The position numbers were made by a program, and so were the translations under genes. From NCBI GenBank assembly GCA_036346255.1, contig CM070639.1:258001-322000 (forward strand): 64,000 bases of DNA, given 5' to 3'. The stretch is from Ampelocalamus luodianensis. Lineage: Eukaryota; Streptophyta; Magnoliopsida; Poales; Poaceae. Shown here one piece after another: positions 10,601 to 23,574 of this stretch (its first letter is position 1; every line of letters starts with the position of its first letter). The notes under the pieces were generated by a model. The model made no database searches. It had not been told where the DNA came from and was given only the letters and a program-made list of their open reading frames with translations.

Positions 10601-12246
10601 TATAGGATCAAGGATAACCAACTAGAGGGGGTGAATAGGAGGTTTTAAAAAATTTCAACTAATTAACAAAATTAAATAAGATGACTTAACAAAGCTTCCT
10701 AGCACAAAAGTAGAGTAAAAACTACTAAGCTATTTAAAACAATTATGAACTGTGTCTAAACTAGATACAATTCTAGCTAAGCAATTCTACACAATTAAAT
10801 TGCTAGAAATGTAAATGCGAAAGTAGTAAAGACAAGATTAAACCACAATGGAGACAACAAAGTTTTTCTTGTGGTATCGAAGGCTTGCCGGTCTGCACTA
10901 GTCCACGTTGAGGAAACTTGAACGAATCAAGCCGGCTCCACGAATTAAGCCTCAATCCTCGATCACTAAAGTTACTCTTCCTCCGCTCCGGAGTTGGTAA
11001 GTACAACACCAATCACGAACTTGCCATGAATCTTCACAATCTCCTTGAAGAGCTCACCGCACAATTTGTTCCTCCAAGCCATCTAGGTGCCGGCAAGTAC
11101 CAAGAGTAATAGACCACGAGTTTTGCTTGAGGAACTACAAGTGCCTAAATGATCAACTAATGAATCAATGCACTTCAATGCTCTCAACTACCTCAAGAAT
11201 GAGAAATCAATGCAAATGAGTAGTTGAAGGGCGTATATGAGCTCAAGAGAGTTCAATGCAAGAGTACAATGCTCAAATATCTCAAGAGTTACTGCTAGAA
11301 GGCAGGTGGGGGGTATTTATACCCTTCACCAACAAATCTAGCCATTACAACCACTTTCCTGAAAAAAAATCAGGATTTGCGGTAGTACCGTCGTTGAAAC
11401 CTGGTACTACCGATTTTCGGTATAAGGTTAAAATAGTTGCATTTAATGCTCTGAACTAGCCGTTACAAAAGAAGTTGTGGTACTACTGCTCGGCTAGAAC
11501 GAAACTACCGCTTTTTAGAGTTCAAGAAATCTCACAGAAAGCACCTTCTCCGGAAAAAAACGTACCGCCATTAAAAATTGGTGCTACCGACCTCCGGTAG
11601 TACTGCGTAGATCATGTGTTCATACCGATTCTCAAAGTGAGATCAAGACTTCCAAAAACACACTCTCTGTAATTTACGTACCGCTATAATATAGGTACTA
11701 CCGACCTGCGGTAGTACCACAGTTCAAATCGGTAGTACCACAGTTCAAATGCGGTCATTCCGATTTTTAGAGAGAATAAAAACACTTAAAACATGCTCTT
11801 TGGAAAATACGTACTGCCATATAAGTATCGATACTACCGACATGTGGTAATACCGCTTCTTCCTTGCGGTCATACCGATTTACAAAATATTTTTCCAGAA
11901 GCTCAAATCAAAACAATGCATGAACCCTAATTGATCATTATGGCACAAAAATAATCTCTCAAGCTACTAGCCATGATCCCTCTTTATAGTACGATGTTTA
12001 TCCTATAAACCCATCTTTTCTCCAAAATACCGAGACTAGTAAAAACTATAAAAAGGTCCTTAGACTATGCAATACCTATGTCTTGAACCAAGTTGATCTT
12101 TCATCACATTTGCATTGCCAATAGCCTTGACATCAATCAATCATTGGGACTTAACCTTTAACACATCTTAGCACACATATTAGTCCCTTAACACAATGTT
12201 GACATTAATGACCAAAATCAAATCCGAGGACCTAAATACTTTCAAA
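10601..12246 (+). mobile_element. Non-coding TG/A...CA element with GGTAGTACCG motif array (copy 1)
   Basis: The 1646-bp insert starts TATAGGATCAAGGATAACC and ends ATACTTTCA. It is flanked by AATGC (10596-10600) and AAAGC (12247-12251), a 5-bp duplication with one mismatch. It shares its start, its end and internal blocks (TTGAGGAAACTTGAACGAAT, CATGATCCCTCTTTATAGT) with the copy at 48880-50374. TG...CA ends plus a 5-bp duplication suggest a solo LTR or an LTR-derived element. There is no credible ORF. The centre (about 11375-11880) holds many palindromic CGGTAGTACCG / GGTACTACCG motifs. Confidence 0.7.
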
Positions 12247-12251
12247 AGCTC

Positions 12252-13579
12252 GGCTTGTGGCTAAAGGTTATACTAAAAAAGAAGGTGATGATTTCTTTGA
12301 TACCTACTCACCTGTTGCTAGATTAACTACTATTCGAGTGCTATTATCTTTGACTACCTCATACAGTCTTATTGTCCATCAAATGGATGTAAAGACAGCT
12401 TTCCTCAACGGAGAGGAAATTTGCATGAATCAACCTGATGGATTTGTAGTTCCTAGACAAGAGGGCAAGGTTTATAAGTTATTAAAATCTTTATACGGCC
12501 TCAAACAGGCACCTAAGCAATGGCATGAGAAGTTGATAGAACTTTTACATCTGCAGGGTTTGCGGTAAATGAAGCAGATAAATATGTACTACCGCTATGG
12601 TAGGGGTAAAGGAGTAATTCTATGTTTGTATGTTGATGGCATACTTATCTTTTGACAAACATTGATGTGATTAACGAGGCTAAGTCATTTTTATTTCAAA
12701 GTTTTGACATGAAAGATCTGGGAGAAGTTGGTGTTATTTTAAACATCAAGTTGATCAAGAATAAGAATGGGATTACCTTGTTGCAATCCTATTATGTGGA
12801 AAACATCTTGAGCTATTTTGGCTATATGGAAAGCAAGCCCTCTCCAACACCCTATAATTCTAGTCTAATACTTTGAAAGAAATCGAAGAGTAGGAAAGGA
12901 TCAATTGAGGTATTCTCAGATTATTGATTCACTCATATACTTGACTAGTGCTACTCGTTCTGGCATCTCTTTTGCTGTAAGCAAATTGAGCCGGTTTACC
13001 GCTAATCCAGGAAATGATCATTGACGCACACTTGAGTGGGTTATGCGCTATTTGAAAGGTACAATGAGTTACAGAATTCACTATACTGGGTATCCTGATA
13101 CACTTAAGGGATATAGTGATTCCAATTAGATTTCTGATGCTGATGAGATAAAAGCTACGAGTTGATATGTATTCACACTAGGCGGTGCTACCGTCTCATG
13201 GAGGTCTTGCAAATAAACCACACTGATGAGGTCGAACATGGAGGCAAAACTCACAGTATTAGATATAACCACTATTGAGGCAGAATGGCTGCAGGACCTC
13301 TTGATGGATTTACTAGTGGTTGAAAAAACAATTCCAACCATTCTTATGTACCGTGATAACCAAATAATTATCATAAAGGTGATAAGTGCAAAGGATAATA
13401 TGAAATCCTCAAGACATGTGAAAAGGCGGTTGAAGTCTGTCAGAAAATTGAGAAACTCCAGACTGATAGCTGTGGATTATATCCAAACAACTAAAAATTT
13501 GGTAGATCCCTTTACTAAGGGACTATCACAAAATATGATTGAAAGTGCATCGAAGGAGATGGGAATAAGACCCACGTGA
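12252..13579 (+). pseudogene. copia reverse transcriptase and RNase H remnants
   Basis: RT motifs VAKGYTKKEGDDFFDTYSPV, HQMDVKTAFLNGE and SLYGLKQAPKQWHEK occupy about 12252-12560. The catalytic motif reads YVDGILIF instead of YVDD (about 12630-12650), and a stop follows. The thumb and connection regions (DMKDLGEVG, GYSDSN) and RNase H (MEAKLTVLDITTIEAEWLQ, VDPFTKGLSQ, ASKEMGIRPT) can be followed to the terminator at 13577-13579, across several stops and frameshifts. The C-terminal ASKEMG.RPT is typical of RIRE1-like elements. Confidence 0.8.
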
Positions 13580-14125
13580 GTACACACAGTGGTAACCCAA
13601 GCCCATGTGATCATAGATCCCGTCAAGTAGGCCTTGGGAAAAACAAACTGTTTGGGTAACAGAAGAGTATATTCTTACTTTATATCTCACTCCATTAGAG
13701 ATGTGGTACTTTAATTACTATAAGGCAAGATAACTTTGTCTTAATGTGTTCTGAGGCTTAACAGCAAAATATCATCCTACATGGTATTCTTGTAGGAACA
13801 CACCTATATGAGTCGATGTTGGTCGCAATCTATGAGATGTGGGTGGTGTCTAAGAAGCTCATGAAGAGACACAGGAGTACGACCTATATGCTCCACCCGA
13901 GGAGTAGCCTATCGGCAGCCAAGTATCAGAAAAGGCCTTAGGTGAAACTTGTCCGTACAAAACTGTTAATTCGAGGCTTAGTCCATTGTATAATTGTGGG
14001 CGAGTGTAGCTTGAGGTTCTAGGTAGATGTTCAAGCTTAATTGGTCTCCACAAAAAAACTGGTATATCAAATAACACTTTGGAATTATGGGCAAATTTGT
14101 AGTGCTTTTGGGATCTGTTGGGGAT
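13580..14125 (+). other. copia 3' untranslated region and polypurine tract
   Basis: This lies between the pol terminator and the 3' LTR. It has no ORF of note. The last bases (GGGATCTGTTGGGGAT, 14111-14125) are G-rich and abut the LTR start, so they probably served as the polypurine primer. Confidence 0.5.
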
Positions 14126-15128
14126 TGTTGGAGTTTATGGGCTTGGCCCATATAATATTCTAAATAAATCATAGAAAAATTCCAAAGGCCTACTCATGCA
14201 TGGTGGAATGTGGAGAGTTTAGTACCATATTACTAGTCTAGGTGGAAGGAGACCAACTTATAAGATGGAGTTGGTCCCACCTAGTTGAAGCGAGCAAAAC
14301 AAGAACACACGCGCTCACACACTCGCCTGCCTCACCACGCCACGCCATCGCCCTCCCGCACGCGATATGCGCGTGAATGGTATGACGATTTCGTGTCCGG
14401 TTGGGTGTGAGGCGGCTACTTCTTTTTGCACCTCAAAACCATGCATGATATCTTTATATTTTTTGAAACTGTTTGAATTACAATAATTATACGGGGCTTT
14501 TATGGCACACGTTAATTGTAATTAATTATGTTTTCGAAAACGTTTATGCGGAATTAATTGCGGTAATTTTTCCTTTTGGTTGTTGCTAATTCCATATGAG
14601 GCAGATATCTTCTCTCCTCTCATTAGAACAGAGAACAGAGAACTTTGCATCAGGCTTTTCGCTTGGTTCCTTGGTGTTGCGCTATTGGCTACTCTATCCC
14701 TTCCTCAGCGTGCACCGACGTGGGGAGAGCAGTGTCTCCGAAGCCGACGTCCCTCGCAATCCTGCACGGGTTGGGGCGAGTTAGGATTTTGGAAAGCGTC
14801 CGCACGACTACTCACAATTTCCTTCGTCTTCTTTGGATCAGACTCTACTGCGACCATCACCTGAGCGATTCACTGTAAGTTGCTGATATCGCTAGGTCTT
14901 GTTCCCTAGAAAATAGTCATATGATGATGATGGATCCTACTTCTGTTAATAGTGTTTTTGTTCTAAGTTTTGCCATGTTAGTGCGTATATAAGATAGATA
15001 TATTTGAGTTGATGGTCATATTACTATTTATAGTTCCAAATATGCCTAGTATATATATTGTTGTTGATTCAATTATTGTTTTAGAAATAATAATAATAAT
15101 AATAATAAAAGTGGGCAGATAACTAACA
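14126..15128 (+). repeat. 3' LTR of the copia element
   Basis: It begins TGTTGGAGTTTATGGGCTTG and ends AACTAACA. It contains a perfect AAT trinucleotide run (about 15086-15108) that the 5' remnant lacks. About 1 kb long, as in RIRE1-type elements. Confidence 0.65.
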
Positions 15129-15803
15129 ATTCCAATATCTGTGCATGATATGCTGCACGTGGGGCTAGCTGTAGCGCCTTCGTTAGGTTAACGACACCGC
15201 ATGCATGCCTGTCCCTCACTCATTCGATCGCCATGCCTTCGACTGCCCTGCATATTACCGGGAGTCTTATGTCCATTTCACTCCTCTTTTATTGTTTCCT
15301 TTGTTACCTCCTTGGTGACCACAAGATGCATCCAGCTAGCCTTCCATCAATGTAGAAGACACATCACTCAGTTTATAATTGCACAAATTACATAAACGCT
15401 TGCTCATCTGCCATTATACTATCATCATGTTATTCACAACAACTTCGCCAGCATAAAACATCAGAAAAATTGAGTAACTCTCCAGTAGATTACGAAAAAC
15501 AGAGAAGAAAATGCAAGGGCTCACCAAACCTATACAACACAAGGCAACAACGACGATTGCAAAAATAAACACAACCAAATCTCATAAAAAGCACATGCAG
15601 CAGCACAACTCAGCACACCCTTCCACTAGCTTGCCAGGTTAGACAGAGTCGTTGATTCCCACGAGATGTAGGCTCATCATTTCCCTCCCTTGCAATACCA
15701 TCTTCTCCGGACATCAATCAGCAGAGGGCCCCTTGTCACCATTCCTAATCCAAGATTCAAGTCTTTGGATGCTTCGTATGGGGATACAATTTCCCTCTTT
15801 GCA
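15129..15803. other. 3' flank of MAP70
   Basis: The sequence directly downstream of the MAP70 stop codon (minus strand) must include its 3' UTR. The short ORFs here overlap the last exon in other frames. No separate gene is supported. Confidence 0.5.
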
Positions 15804-18800
15804 TCACATATTGCGTGTCGAACCACTCCGAGGCAAAGTCCTGAGGTACATAATTTAGATAACATAGTAAGGTGCATAAAGTGTATTTCAAAATTAACAA
15901 TCTAAAGAAGTAAACTGCTGTCTCTAAAGGACCTGCCAGGTGGCGGTTGTGAACTGTTGGCAGAACCACTTGAACTACTAAACCTTTTTGATTTGTTATC
16001 CTGCTCTTTCTCCAATCGCATAACCGCCACCTCCTTTTCCATGGCAGTTACCTCCCGCCTCATTTTCTTAGCCTCTGATTCCATCGCCTTTGTCAAAGTA
16101 TCTACTTTCTTTGCCAACATCTATATATTAAACCACTCATAAATAGGAAGCAGGCAAAAGGAATGTAAAAAATGGCACATTAAGCAACTGAATTGTATGG
16201 TCCTAATCTCCGACTGAAGTTACCTCAGTTGCATCGTCCTTGTCTTTCAGGCTTTGATCCTTTTCATGGCATGCCTTCCTTAGAGCAATGACTTCCTTTT
16301 GCAGCATATCATACAGCACACCTGGCACCGTATCCTCCGACTCAACAGATGAAAATTCATTAGGCTTCTCATCCGAGTTGTTTGATTCCTTATCTTCACT
16401 GGAGTCGGTAGATACGTTCATACCAATCCCATTTACAAGGCCCTTATAACGGTCAAGTGATCTACAGCCTCCATCAAAAGACTTTGACGCTCCTTTTGCA
16501 TGGTTGACTAGAGTAGTTGTGGTGGTAGATACTGAGGATCTCATCTGGAATGATGGCCGTTTTGATAGAAAGCCATTGGTCTTAGATAGACTCTCAGCAC
16601 CACCTATAGACTGGCGGCGTGCGGCACTTACATTAGTTCGGGATGTAGACATTCTCAATCCTTCCTCAAGTACTTTAAACCGTAGCTGGAACTTATCCTG
16701 CGATATTCAATGCAGCTTACAATGAAGAGACAGTGGAAAGACCTAACGGATAGGATGATCGAAGTAAATGACTTTATGAGAAACATGCAGAGCAAAAGCA
16801 TACTTTCAGTTGAGCTTCTGATCTTGCAGCCCTTTCTGCTATAGTAAGTTTATCCCGGAGTTGCTGCATTTCTCCCTGTAAAAAGACAGTCCTCAACAAA
16901 TTAACAAAAGGTGCCATAGTTTACTCCACTGGAAGGGGTGAAAAGTGAAAAGCCTACAGTTCTGTTGAGGGACTTCCAGATATCCATCCAGAACAACTCA
17001 GCAACAGTGTAAAATTAGAAGATAGGAAACCTTCATGACTTACTTGCAGAACCCTTCGTTCTTCAAGCCATTGTTTGACAGGCATTACTTTATCATTGCC
17101 ATCTTTCCACTCATTTGCCACCACTACTGCAACCCTATTTGCTGAAACCTTTGCACGAGATAGCTCACGATCAAGAGTTTTCATTTCCTCCTGAGATCAG
17201 CATACATGTAAATTGAGATTAATTCCTATGCTTTCAGATACACTAAATATCATGAAATACACGAGTAAGGGTCCAGGTCATCATGCATTACATTCATCTC
17301 CTGGACTTTCCGCTGATAGTCTCTCACAGCATTTGCGGCGGCACCACCAGCAAGAACAGCTTCTTCTAGCTCTCTGACAGTCTGAGTAAGCTTTTCAACC
17401 TCAGCAACTTTTTGGCGGTGCATTTTATCCAAAATCTTGTTCTCTTCCTAGAGTGCCAAAGACAAAGCCTCACACTGTAGCTAATTGTAATACAAACTAG
17501 TAAATTGTTGTAAATGAATACTTTCATTGTCTTATACCTGACAGATCTCAATCTGTTTCATCAATTCTTGGTTTTTGTTTTGCAAATCATCCACCAAGGA
17601 AGCTTTTGCTAATGCTATCTGAACTGTCCTTTCTGCTTCCAGGAGAGCTGCTTCCTTAGACTTTGTAAGACGGTCTAATGCCCTGTTGTCATCTTGTAAT
17701 TTTGCAATCTGCACAAGAAAACCAACATCTTAGTGTTTCATCAGCAGCTTGCCATTCAATTGACATGGAATAGCAAGCAATTAATGGAATATATAGAAAA
17801 CTCCACATAAATATCAATGATAAAATACAGCATATGGACCTCTACTCTCAGCAGGTTCTGGACTAAGATACATTTTGCAAATCTGTAAAGTAGCGGCACA
17901 TTAAATCACATCGGGAAACTAGAAGGTTGCATTATTAACAACTATCAAGAAAGAGATAGAAAATAAGTAGGCGGTGTCGTATAAAAGCTATTTACAAGCA
18001 TTCACCATTTGTAAAGCTGGAATACCTTCTGAGAACGAGGACTGTACAATTTGCTCAAAGGTCGATAGGATACCCACAACAAACATTTCACACAAATACA
18101 AATGCATGAAGCACACTCATCGATGATCATGACTGGAAAGAAAAGGTACAATACAACTATATGCTTTGGATCAAGTACCTCGTGACGAGCTAGTTTCAGC
18201 TCAGCTTCCAGTGGTGCGAGAATGGCCTCAATAGGAGGCATGTCATCATCCTTTTGTGCTGCATGAACCCTTCGTAGTGTAGCCTCTGCTGCAAATTGGG
18301 CAGCAAGTGCAGCTTTCTTTTCATCATTGATCTTCTTTGCTTCAAGGTTCTGCAATCTCGCAGATGAATATATGATTATTATCAATAGTTGTTCTCAAGA
18401 TAAAACCGTGAGCTGCGAAAGAGGAAAAAAGAAGGGCTACTCCGTTACTTTGCTTTCGAGGAGAGACTCTGTAAGCTTCAGTTTCTCATCCACCTTTGCC
18501 AATTCTTCCGTAAGCTTACATTGATGCAGAAGGCAAAGTCAGGATTGTCCCGAAAATACAAAAAAGCTACCTTACAGCGTATGACTTAGTAAAATTTTGA
18601 TAATGCATGAGAGAGAACATTTGAGTATAATCACAACAGCAATGATATAGAATACTTCCTTCGTTTCTAATTCCGAACAATTATCCCAAATAACTTAAGG
18701 CTGCCTGTTTAGGTTGAAACTGGATGCTGCATAATGGTATGATCAGAAGAAGAACAGACAATGCTCGACAAAGATAGCACAAGCTTAACAGGTCATTTTG

Positions 18801-19602
18801 GGTCTCACTGACAGTTTACAAAACTGCATTGTTTACTAGGACTGGGAATTATTCAAGAGTTTGAATGCTAAACCAAATCAGTAAGCGTAAACAGAAGCAA
18901 CCATATATGTTTATACGCAAGGTACAGAACGTACTTGATGGAGCTTTCCTAAGTTGTAGTCAAACATTTGAACAAAGACATGTCATTTTCCACCCAAAAA
19001 AAAATCTAGCAAGTCACTGAACATACTGGAATCTAGGGAACATGGAGCGATCCATGAACTCTTGAAGGACAGCTACTCGGATCTATTTGGGAAAAATCTG
19101 ATACGGTTACCAATAAACGCATCGAATTTAGAGCAGAACAACAACCAAGTAGCTGCTACTAGTCTAGATGTTAAATGGGGCGAGCGAGAGAGAGAGAGAG
19201 AGCAAGAAATTGGTGTGTTTTTTACTGACATCCTCGACGGCCTTCTCGCGCGCTCGCTCGGAGAGCCGCAGGGCCTTGATCTCCGCCTGCGCCTCCCCCA
19301 GCTCCTTCTCCTTATCTGCAGGCAGAGCAGAGGAGATGAAAGATCCAATTTTGTTTCAACAGGAGATCGAGGACAAAGAGGAGCAGCTAGATCTAGTAGA
19401 TCGGGGTCGGGGTCGGGGTCGGGCGTCATTTGATAATGGTAGATGACTCACATTGGAGCTCGTTCTCGAGGCGGGTGAGCTCGACGCGGACGGGATCGGA
19501 GCCGTGGAGGAGGTTGATGAAGTCCTCGACCTCGAGGGCGGGCTTGAGCTTGGCGCGCTGCTGCTGCTTGAGCGCCTTGCCGTCGCCGTACGGATCGGCC
19601 AT
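15804..19602 (-). CDS. MAP70: Microtubule-associated protein 70 (MAP70 family), complete
   Basis: The coding exons on the minus strand are 19452-19602, 19230-19315, 18449-18514, 18179-18349, 17538-17708, 17292-17447, 17044-17190, 16804-16875, 16224-16697, 15933-16120 and 15804-15840. All have GT-AG ends and compatible phases. They total 1719 bp, or 572 residues, the usual size for the plant family. The N-terminus MADPYGDGKALKQQQ leads to the family hallmark VEDFINLLHGSDPVRVEL. Almost all of the rest is coiled coil (EAQAEIKALRLSERAREKA, DDNRALDRLTKSKEA, VKQWLEERRVLQGEM). A Ser-rich basic segment follows (SKTNGFLSKRPSFQMRSS, about residues 370-420), and the protein ends PRSGSTRNM. MAP70 proteins bind cortical microtubules and help pattern wall thickening. 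No stop or frameshift was seen. Reading through the last donor would give a different tail (FRDSSLLL), so splicing decides the C-terminus. Confidence 0.93.
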
Positions 19603-19913
19603 GGCGGCGGCGGCGGCAATGCCGGCGGGTGGTCGTTCCCCTCAACCTGGGTTGGCTCGTTCGCTTGCTAACGCTATCCCACCTCACCAGCACCAGCACC
19701 AGCCACCACACCAGGTGACCAGGGGGGAGAGAGAGAGAGAGAGAGAGAGAGAGGGATGTCAGATGTGGTCAGGACAGTGTATGAGAGAGAGAGAGGGGGG
19801 TCACACGGTGTGGTTGTAGGCAGCAGGCTAGCCAGGTCAGTGAGTGAGTGAGCGAGTGAATGATAGGAGCGAGAAATCTCTCTCTTAGCAGTACCAGCGG
19901 CTACTACTCCGTC
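19603..19913 (-). promoter_or_regulatory. MAP70 5' leader and proximal upstream region
   Basis: This is the sequence between the MAP70 ATG (19600-19602) and the MULE insertion. It has a GA dinucleotide run (about 19726-19753; CT on the transcribed strand), as common in plant 5' leaders, and further GAGA/GTGAG tracts. No clear TATA box was found, so the original core promoter may lie beyond the 9-kb MULE. Confidence 0.45.
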
Positions 19914-20150
19914 GAATTTTTTTAAAAATTTTTTAAAAATATTTACAAAATAAATAATCGATTAAAAAAATTACAAAAATGTATCTCTGTCGCGATGATG
20001 GTGGCGGCGAAATAATCGCTGATTCAATCGGCGGCAGGTTCTCGTCCCGACTGCCGCCGATTGAGGTATTTATCGCCAGTTGAACTGGCGACAGGAATGA
20101 ATCGCCAGTTGAACTGGCGACAGGACCTATCGCCAGTTGAACTGGCGATT

Positions 20151-20540
20151 CATTCCCCAACCCTTATTTTCCCTATTTCACTTAGGCGGTTTGTGATTTT
20201 CATAAATTTTAAGCGATGAAATCATTAGACTTCGTAATAACATTTTATCATCGTCGTATGTTGTTCTAGTACGGTTAATTTTGGAGAATTTAGCGAGGGC
20301 GTTTGAGGTATGAACGATTCGTAAAAGGAAGATAAGTGATATTGCCATTCCCAACCCTTATTTTCCATATTTCACTTAGCGGTTTGTGATTTTCATAAAT
20401 TTTGAGCGGTATGAAATCTGTTAGACTTGTAATAACATTTTATCATCATCGTATGTTGTTGTACTACGATTAATTTCGGAGAATTTAGCGAGGGCGTTTG
20501 AGGTATGAGCGATTCGTAAAAGGAAGATAAGTGATATTGT
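20151..20540. repeat. 195-bp tandem duplication at the left end of the MULE
   Basis: Units 20151-20345 and 20346-20540 share CCCAACCCTTATTTTCC, GCGGTTTGTGATTTTCATAA and GAATTTAGCGAGGGCGTTTG, with about a dozen differences. The unit seems non-coding and lies between the palindromic subterminal repeats and the MURA gene. Confidence 0.85.
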
Positions 20541-20659
20541 CATTCGATCGGAATTCATACACTCGATATTACGAACTTGCGGAAGAACGTCATAACATTT
20601 AACTAAAATGATAATTGACAACATTGATAATAATATTTTTGTCGTGGTCGCGGCGTCAA

Positions 20660-23310
20660 CGTCTCCCATGTGCATCGCCTCTAGTCGGCACCGGATGAGG
20701 TCCGTGGTGACGTCCGAATGTCGATGTCTCCTTGGTCCCGAGCATTTCGCGTGGGGCATGTCTTGAAGGTGTGCGGACTCCTGCAAATGGAGCACTTCTT
20801 CGTCGCGACGTCCGCCGCCTCGTCCATATCGTTCGATCGTCGTGCACTGCCGCCGCCAACCTTTCCCTTGAGCCTACCAATGTCCGCGGCCCAGATTAGT
20901 TGCTCCCAGGATGGATGGTCAGTGAAATGGCCAACAACGGCGTAACCATACATCTCTCCACTCCATGTTTGCATCACCGCCTCCTTGGTGAAATAGTGAG
21001 AGAGGTACTGACCGGGATGCTGCGCCACCGTCGAACAGGCGGCCATGACATGGGAGCAAGGCCTATGCAGAAGAAGGGGCTTGTTACAAGTGCATATGCA
21101 ACTATCGCGGCGTAGCGTGCACTCATGGTGATCCTCTCGCGGTTAGTCCCGCGACGCCTTTATCCTCGCACATTATCTCGGCGAAGCTCCTCGTGCCCAT
21201 CTTGAATGCGGTGCATCTCACCCATCTTGCTCTTCTCCTCCATGTATGCGGTGATCATGGCGGAGTAGAGTACTCGTCATTGCCATGGTGAGCGACGCAT
21301 TCTTGCATCTGTTAACAAAGTAGTTTGTGGTACCGCGGAGAATTGCTTCGACAATACCAACCAAAGGAGGCACGACGCCGCGCATGACCAGTTGTAGACC
21401 TCGGCTAGGTTGGTTGTCATGATACCATATCGAGCACCACCCGTCATGCATGCGGCGACCACTTCTCCTTAGGCTCATGCTCAATCCGGTCGAAGCATTT
21501 GACTGTGCCCTGTCTTCCTCGTGACACTAGGAGCGTCGTGGGTAGCCGTGGCAATGCTTGGGGGCACGGTCGGCGCTAGGGTTGCCCTAGTCGATGCCTC
21601 CATACGTGGGTTTGGGTCGGTCGTCCGAATCTTCCGAGTGTGTCGAACTTACGCTGCTGGTTACGGTTGCCACAGCGCTGAACATGTTCATCAAGTTCTT
21701 GTTGCGGAATCGCTATAGAAGTTTGCACCCAAGTGCCTCATGCACACACCGCTCGTAGATCCGGCCATGGAAGTGGAGCGTTCTCTCCTCATTGTAGTTG
21801 TGTTATTGCACGCAGCGGGCCAGCGTCTTGGTCATGTATGAGGCATACGTTGGGGCGGTCTGCTGTAAATCCTCACATTCTTCAGAACCACGACCCACTA
21901 TCGTGTTTCGCTTTCGAAAGCGAATGCCACGGAAGAACTTGATTGTTTCCGTCCGTCGCTATTACTGATCGACATCGGCCCTTGTACCGCCGATCGAGAA
22001 TGTGCCATCGATACACAAGATTGGACGACGATCTTGGAATGCATTGATGCATGGACCAAACGCGAAGAATGCTCATTGTAGTACCCTCTTATTAGGCCGC
22101 CGGATGCGTGGCGTCTTGAATGTCGACATGAGTGCCGGATTCTGTCTTGTATGACTCGGAGTTGCCCGGGAGGTTGTGGTAGGAATCCTCGAGCGTCTTA
22201 GAACCTTGATTCCAATGCCTTCGTTTTGCCCTCCAAGCCTTGACATAGCCGATAGTGCTGGAATCTTGCCTCAATGGTTCGAATGATGGATCGTGGCTCA
22301 AAATCTAAGTTATCCACGATCTCACCGTACATGAGATTGGCAATGAAGCTCGATGACGGGTTCGGTGGGGCACACGACTCGGCGACGACGCATGTGTGAG
22401 GACCACTATGGAGCACTTCCGAGAGGTGTCCCACTTGGGTGAAATGCGTGCACGCGCCAAGGGCATCCTCTATGCTTGCACTTCACGTCGTAGCATCTTG
22501 GGGTAGACTTGACGACGGTGAATGTCGCCGAACCGACAATGCCGTAATTTGACCGCATCTTGCACGGCCTCCTTGCATTTGTACGTAGCTCCTAGTCGAC
22601 CTCGCTCGTCGTACTCCCATGGTACATGGGAGCCTTCGTTAACGACGAGGTTCTCGAATCGGTATGTGTTCCACTCGGACGGAACCGCTGCTTGGTCCGC
22701 ATCATCGTCGTCATAAGAACCTTCATCTTCTGGACAATGTCATGTAGTCTTGGTCTTGAGCTCCATCATTTCCACTAGGTCTTCGGCTCCTCCCCTCGTC
22801 GGCAAGCCCACTAGCATGTCTCACTTGAATGAGGTAACTCGGCGTAGTCTTCATCGACGACATCAGCAACCTCTTGCTCTTCTGCCATTTGGTGCGCCCA
22901 CCGAGTCACCTAGTTCTTCCCGGTGTCGACAAGCCCTACTTGTTCGCGAGATCTTTGAGTGGGTTTAGCATACGCCTGAACCAGAAGGACCAATTTCCAT
23001 CCCCTCTCCCTCGCCATGCGTACATACGACCGCCATGAATTTGTTCCCTTTAGTTGTACTAACTCCCAATAAGTGGGCTGTCCTGCCCGGGGGGCGAGGC
23101 AGCTCAATGTCAGATCGTAGACATCACGGTCCACTTGGAACGTGTGGAACAACCACCGCATCACAACGCCTATTGTGCGTTGCTCAGGTCTTGGTAGGGG
23201 CACGTCCGCGGACTGGAAATAACTCAAATCAATTCCCTCGGGACCCTCCATAATAGTCCCTCGACCGTAGGAAATTTTGAAATTGACAACGTCGGACATA
23301 TTTGACGTAC
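20660..23310 (-). pseudogene. MURA-type MULE transposase, degenerate
   Basis: Reading the minus strand from about 23310: an N-terminal module (GPEGIDLSYFQSADV, LVQLKGTNSWRSY), a MuDR domain (SFIANLMYGEIVDNLDFEPR, about 22290-22370), the first catalytic Asp region (CIDGTF, near 22000), then NWYCGG-like and FVNR segments. A SWIM zinc finger follows (CTCNKPLLLHRPCSHVMAAC, about 21040-21100), and a CCHC-like knuckle (KKCSICR...FKTCPTRN, about 20720-20800). The order matches autonomous MULE transposases. Many frameshifts and stops between 21100 and 23000 make it inactive. The related copy at 53826-56510 shows the same order. Confidence 0.8.
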
Positions 23311-23574
23311 TGTAGTGTGAAGAACATTTACACGATGAACTACATATGTGCAACTAAATATCCCACCAAAAAAGTATGTAAAACGGACTTAACTACGTAA
23401 CAGCACATCAAGAATCATGTAATCCGTTATGTTAAGAAAATTACCCGAGGGGTGGGCAACTTGACGAAGCTGGCTTTTCTCCTCGTCCTCTCTGTTGTGT
23501 CCTTCTTTTTTTTGTTGAGTAAGACCGAGTCTGTGTGGAATATCGGCGGTTGCAAGAGGGTTTTGTAGAGTCGG

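Larger units (their letters stand above)
6241..15128 (+). mobile_element. Decayed Ty1/copia retrotransposon (RIRE1-like) with two nested insertions
   Basis: The order is a truncated 5' LTR remnant, gag, protease, integrase remnants, reverse transcriptase, RNase H and a 3' LTR, all on the plus strand. That order (integrase before RT) is copia. Removing the inserts at 8539-10307 and 10601-12246 restores adjacent pol fragments, which proves the nesting. The 3' LTR starts TGTTGGAG at 14126 after a G-rich tract. The last 244 bp of the LTR recur at 6241-6484. Stops and frameshifts in every domain and a missing integrase core show that the element is old and inactive. Confidence 0.85.

Noticed and set aside
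15902..16120. MAP70 C-terminus ending FRDSSLLL by reading through exon 10
   Set aside because: Splicing at 15933 to the exon at 15804-15840 gives PRSGSTRNM, which agrees with the family's C-terminus and keeps phase.
18655..18700. Stowaway-like TACTTCCTTCGTTTCTAATT in a MAP70 intron
   Set aside because: Only one end resembles a MITE; no matching right end or TA duplication was found.
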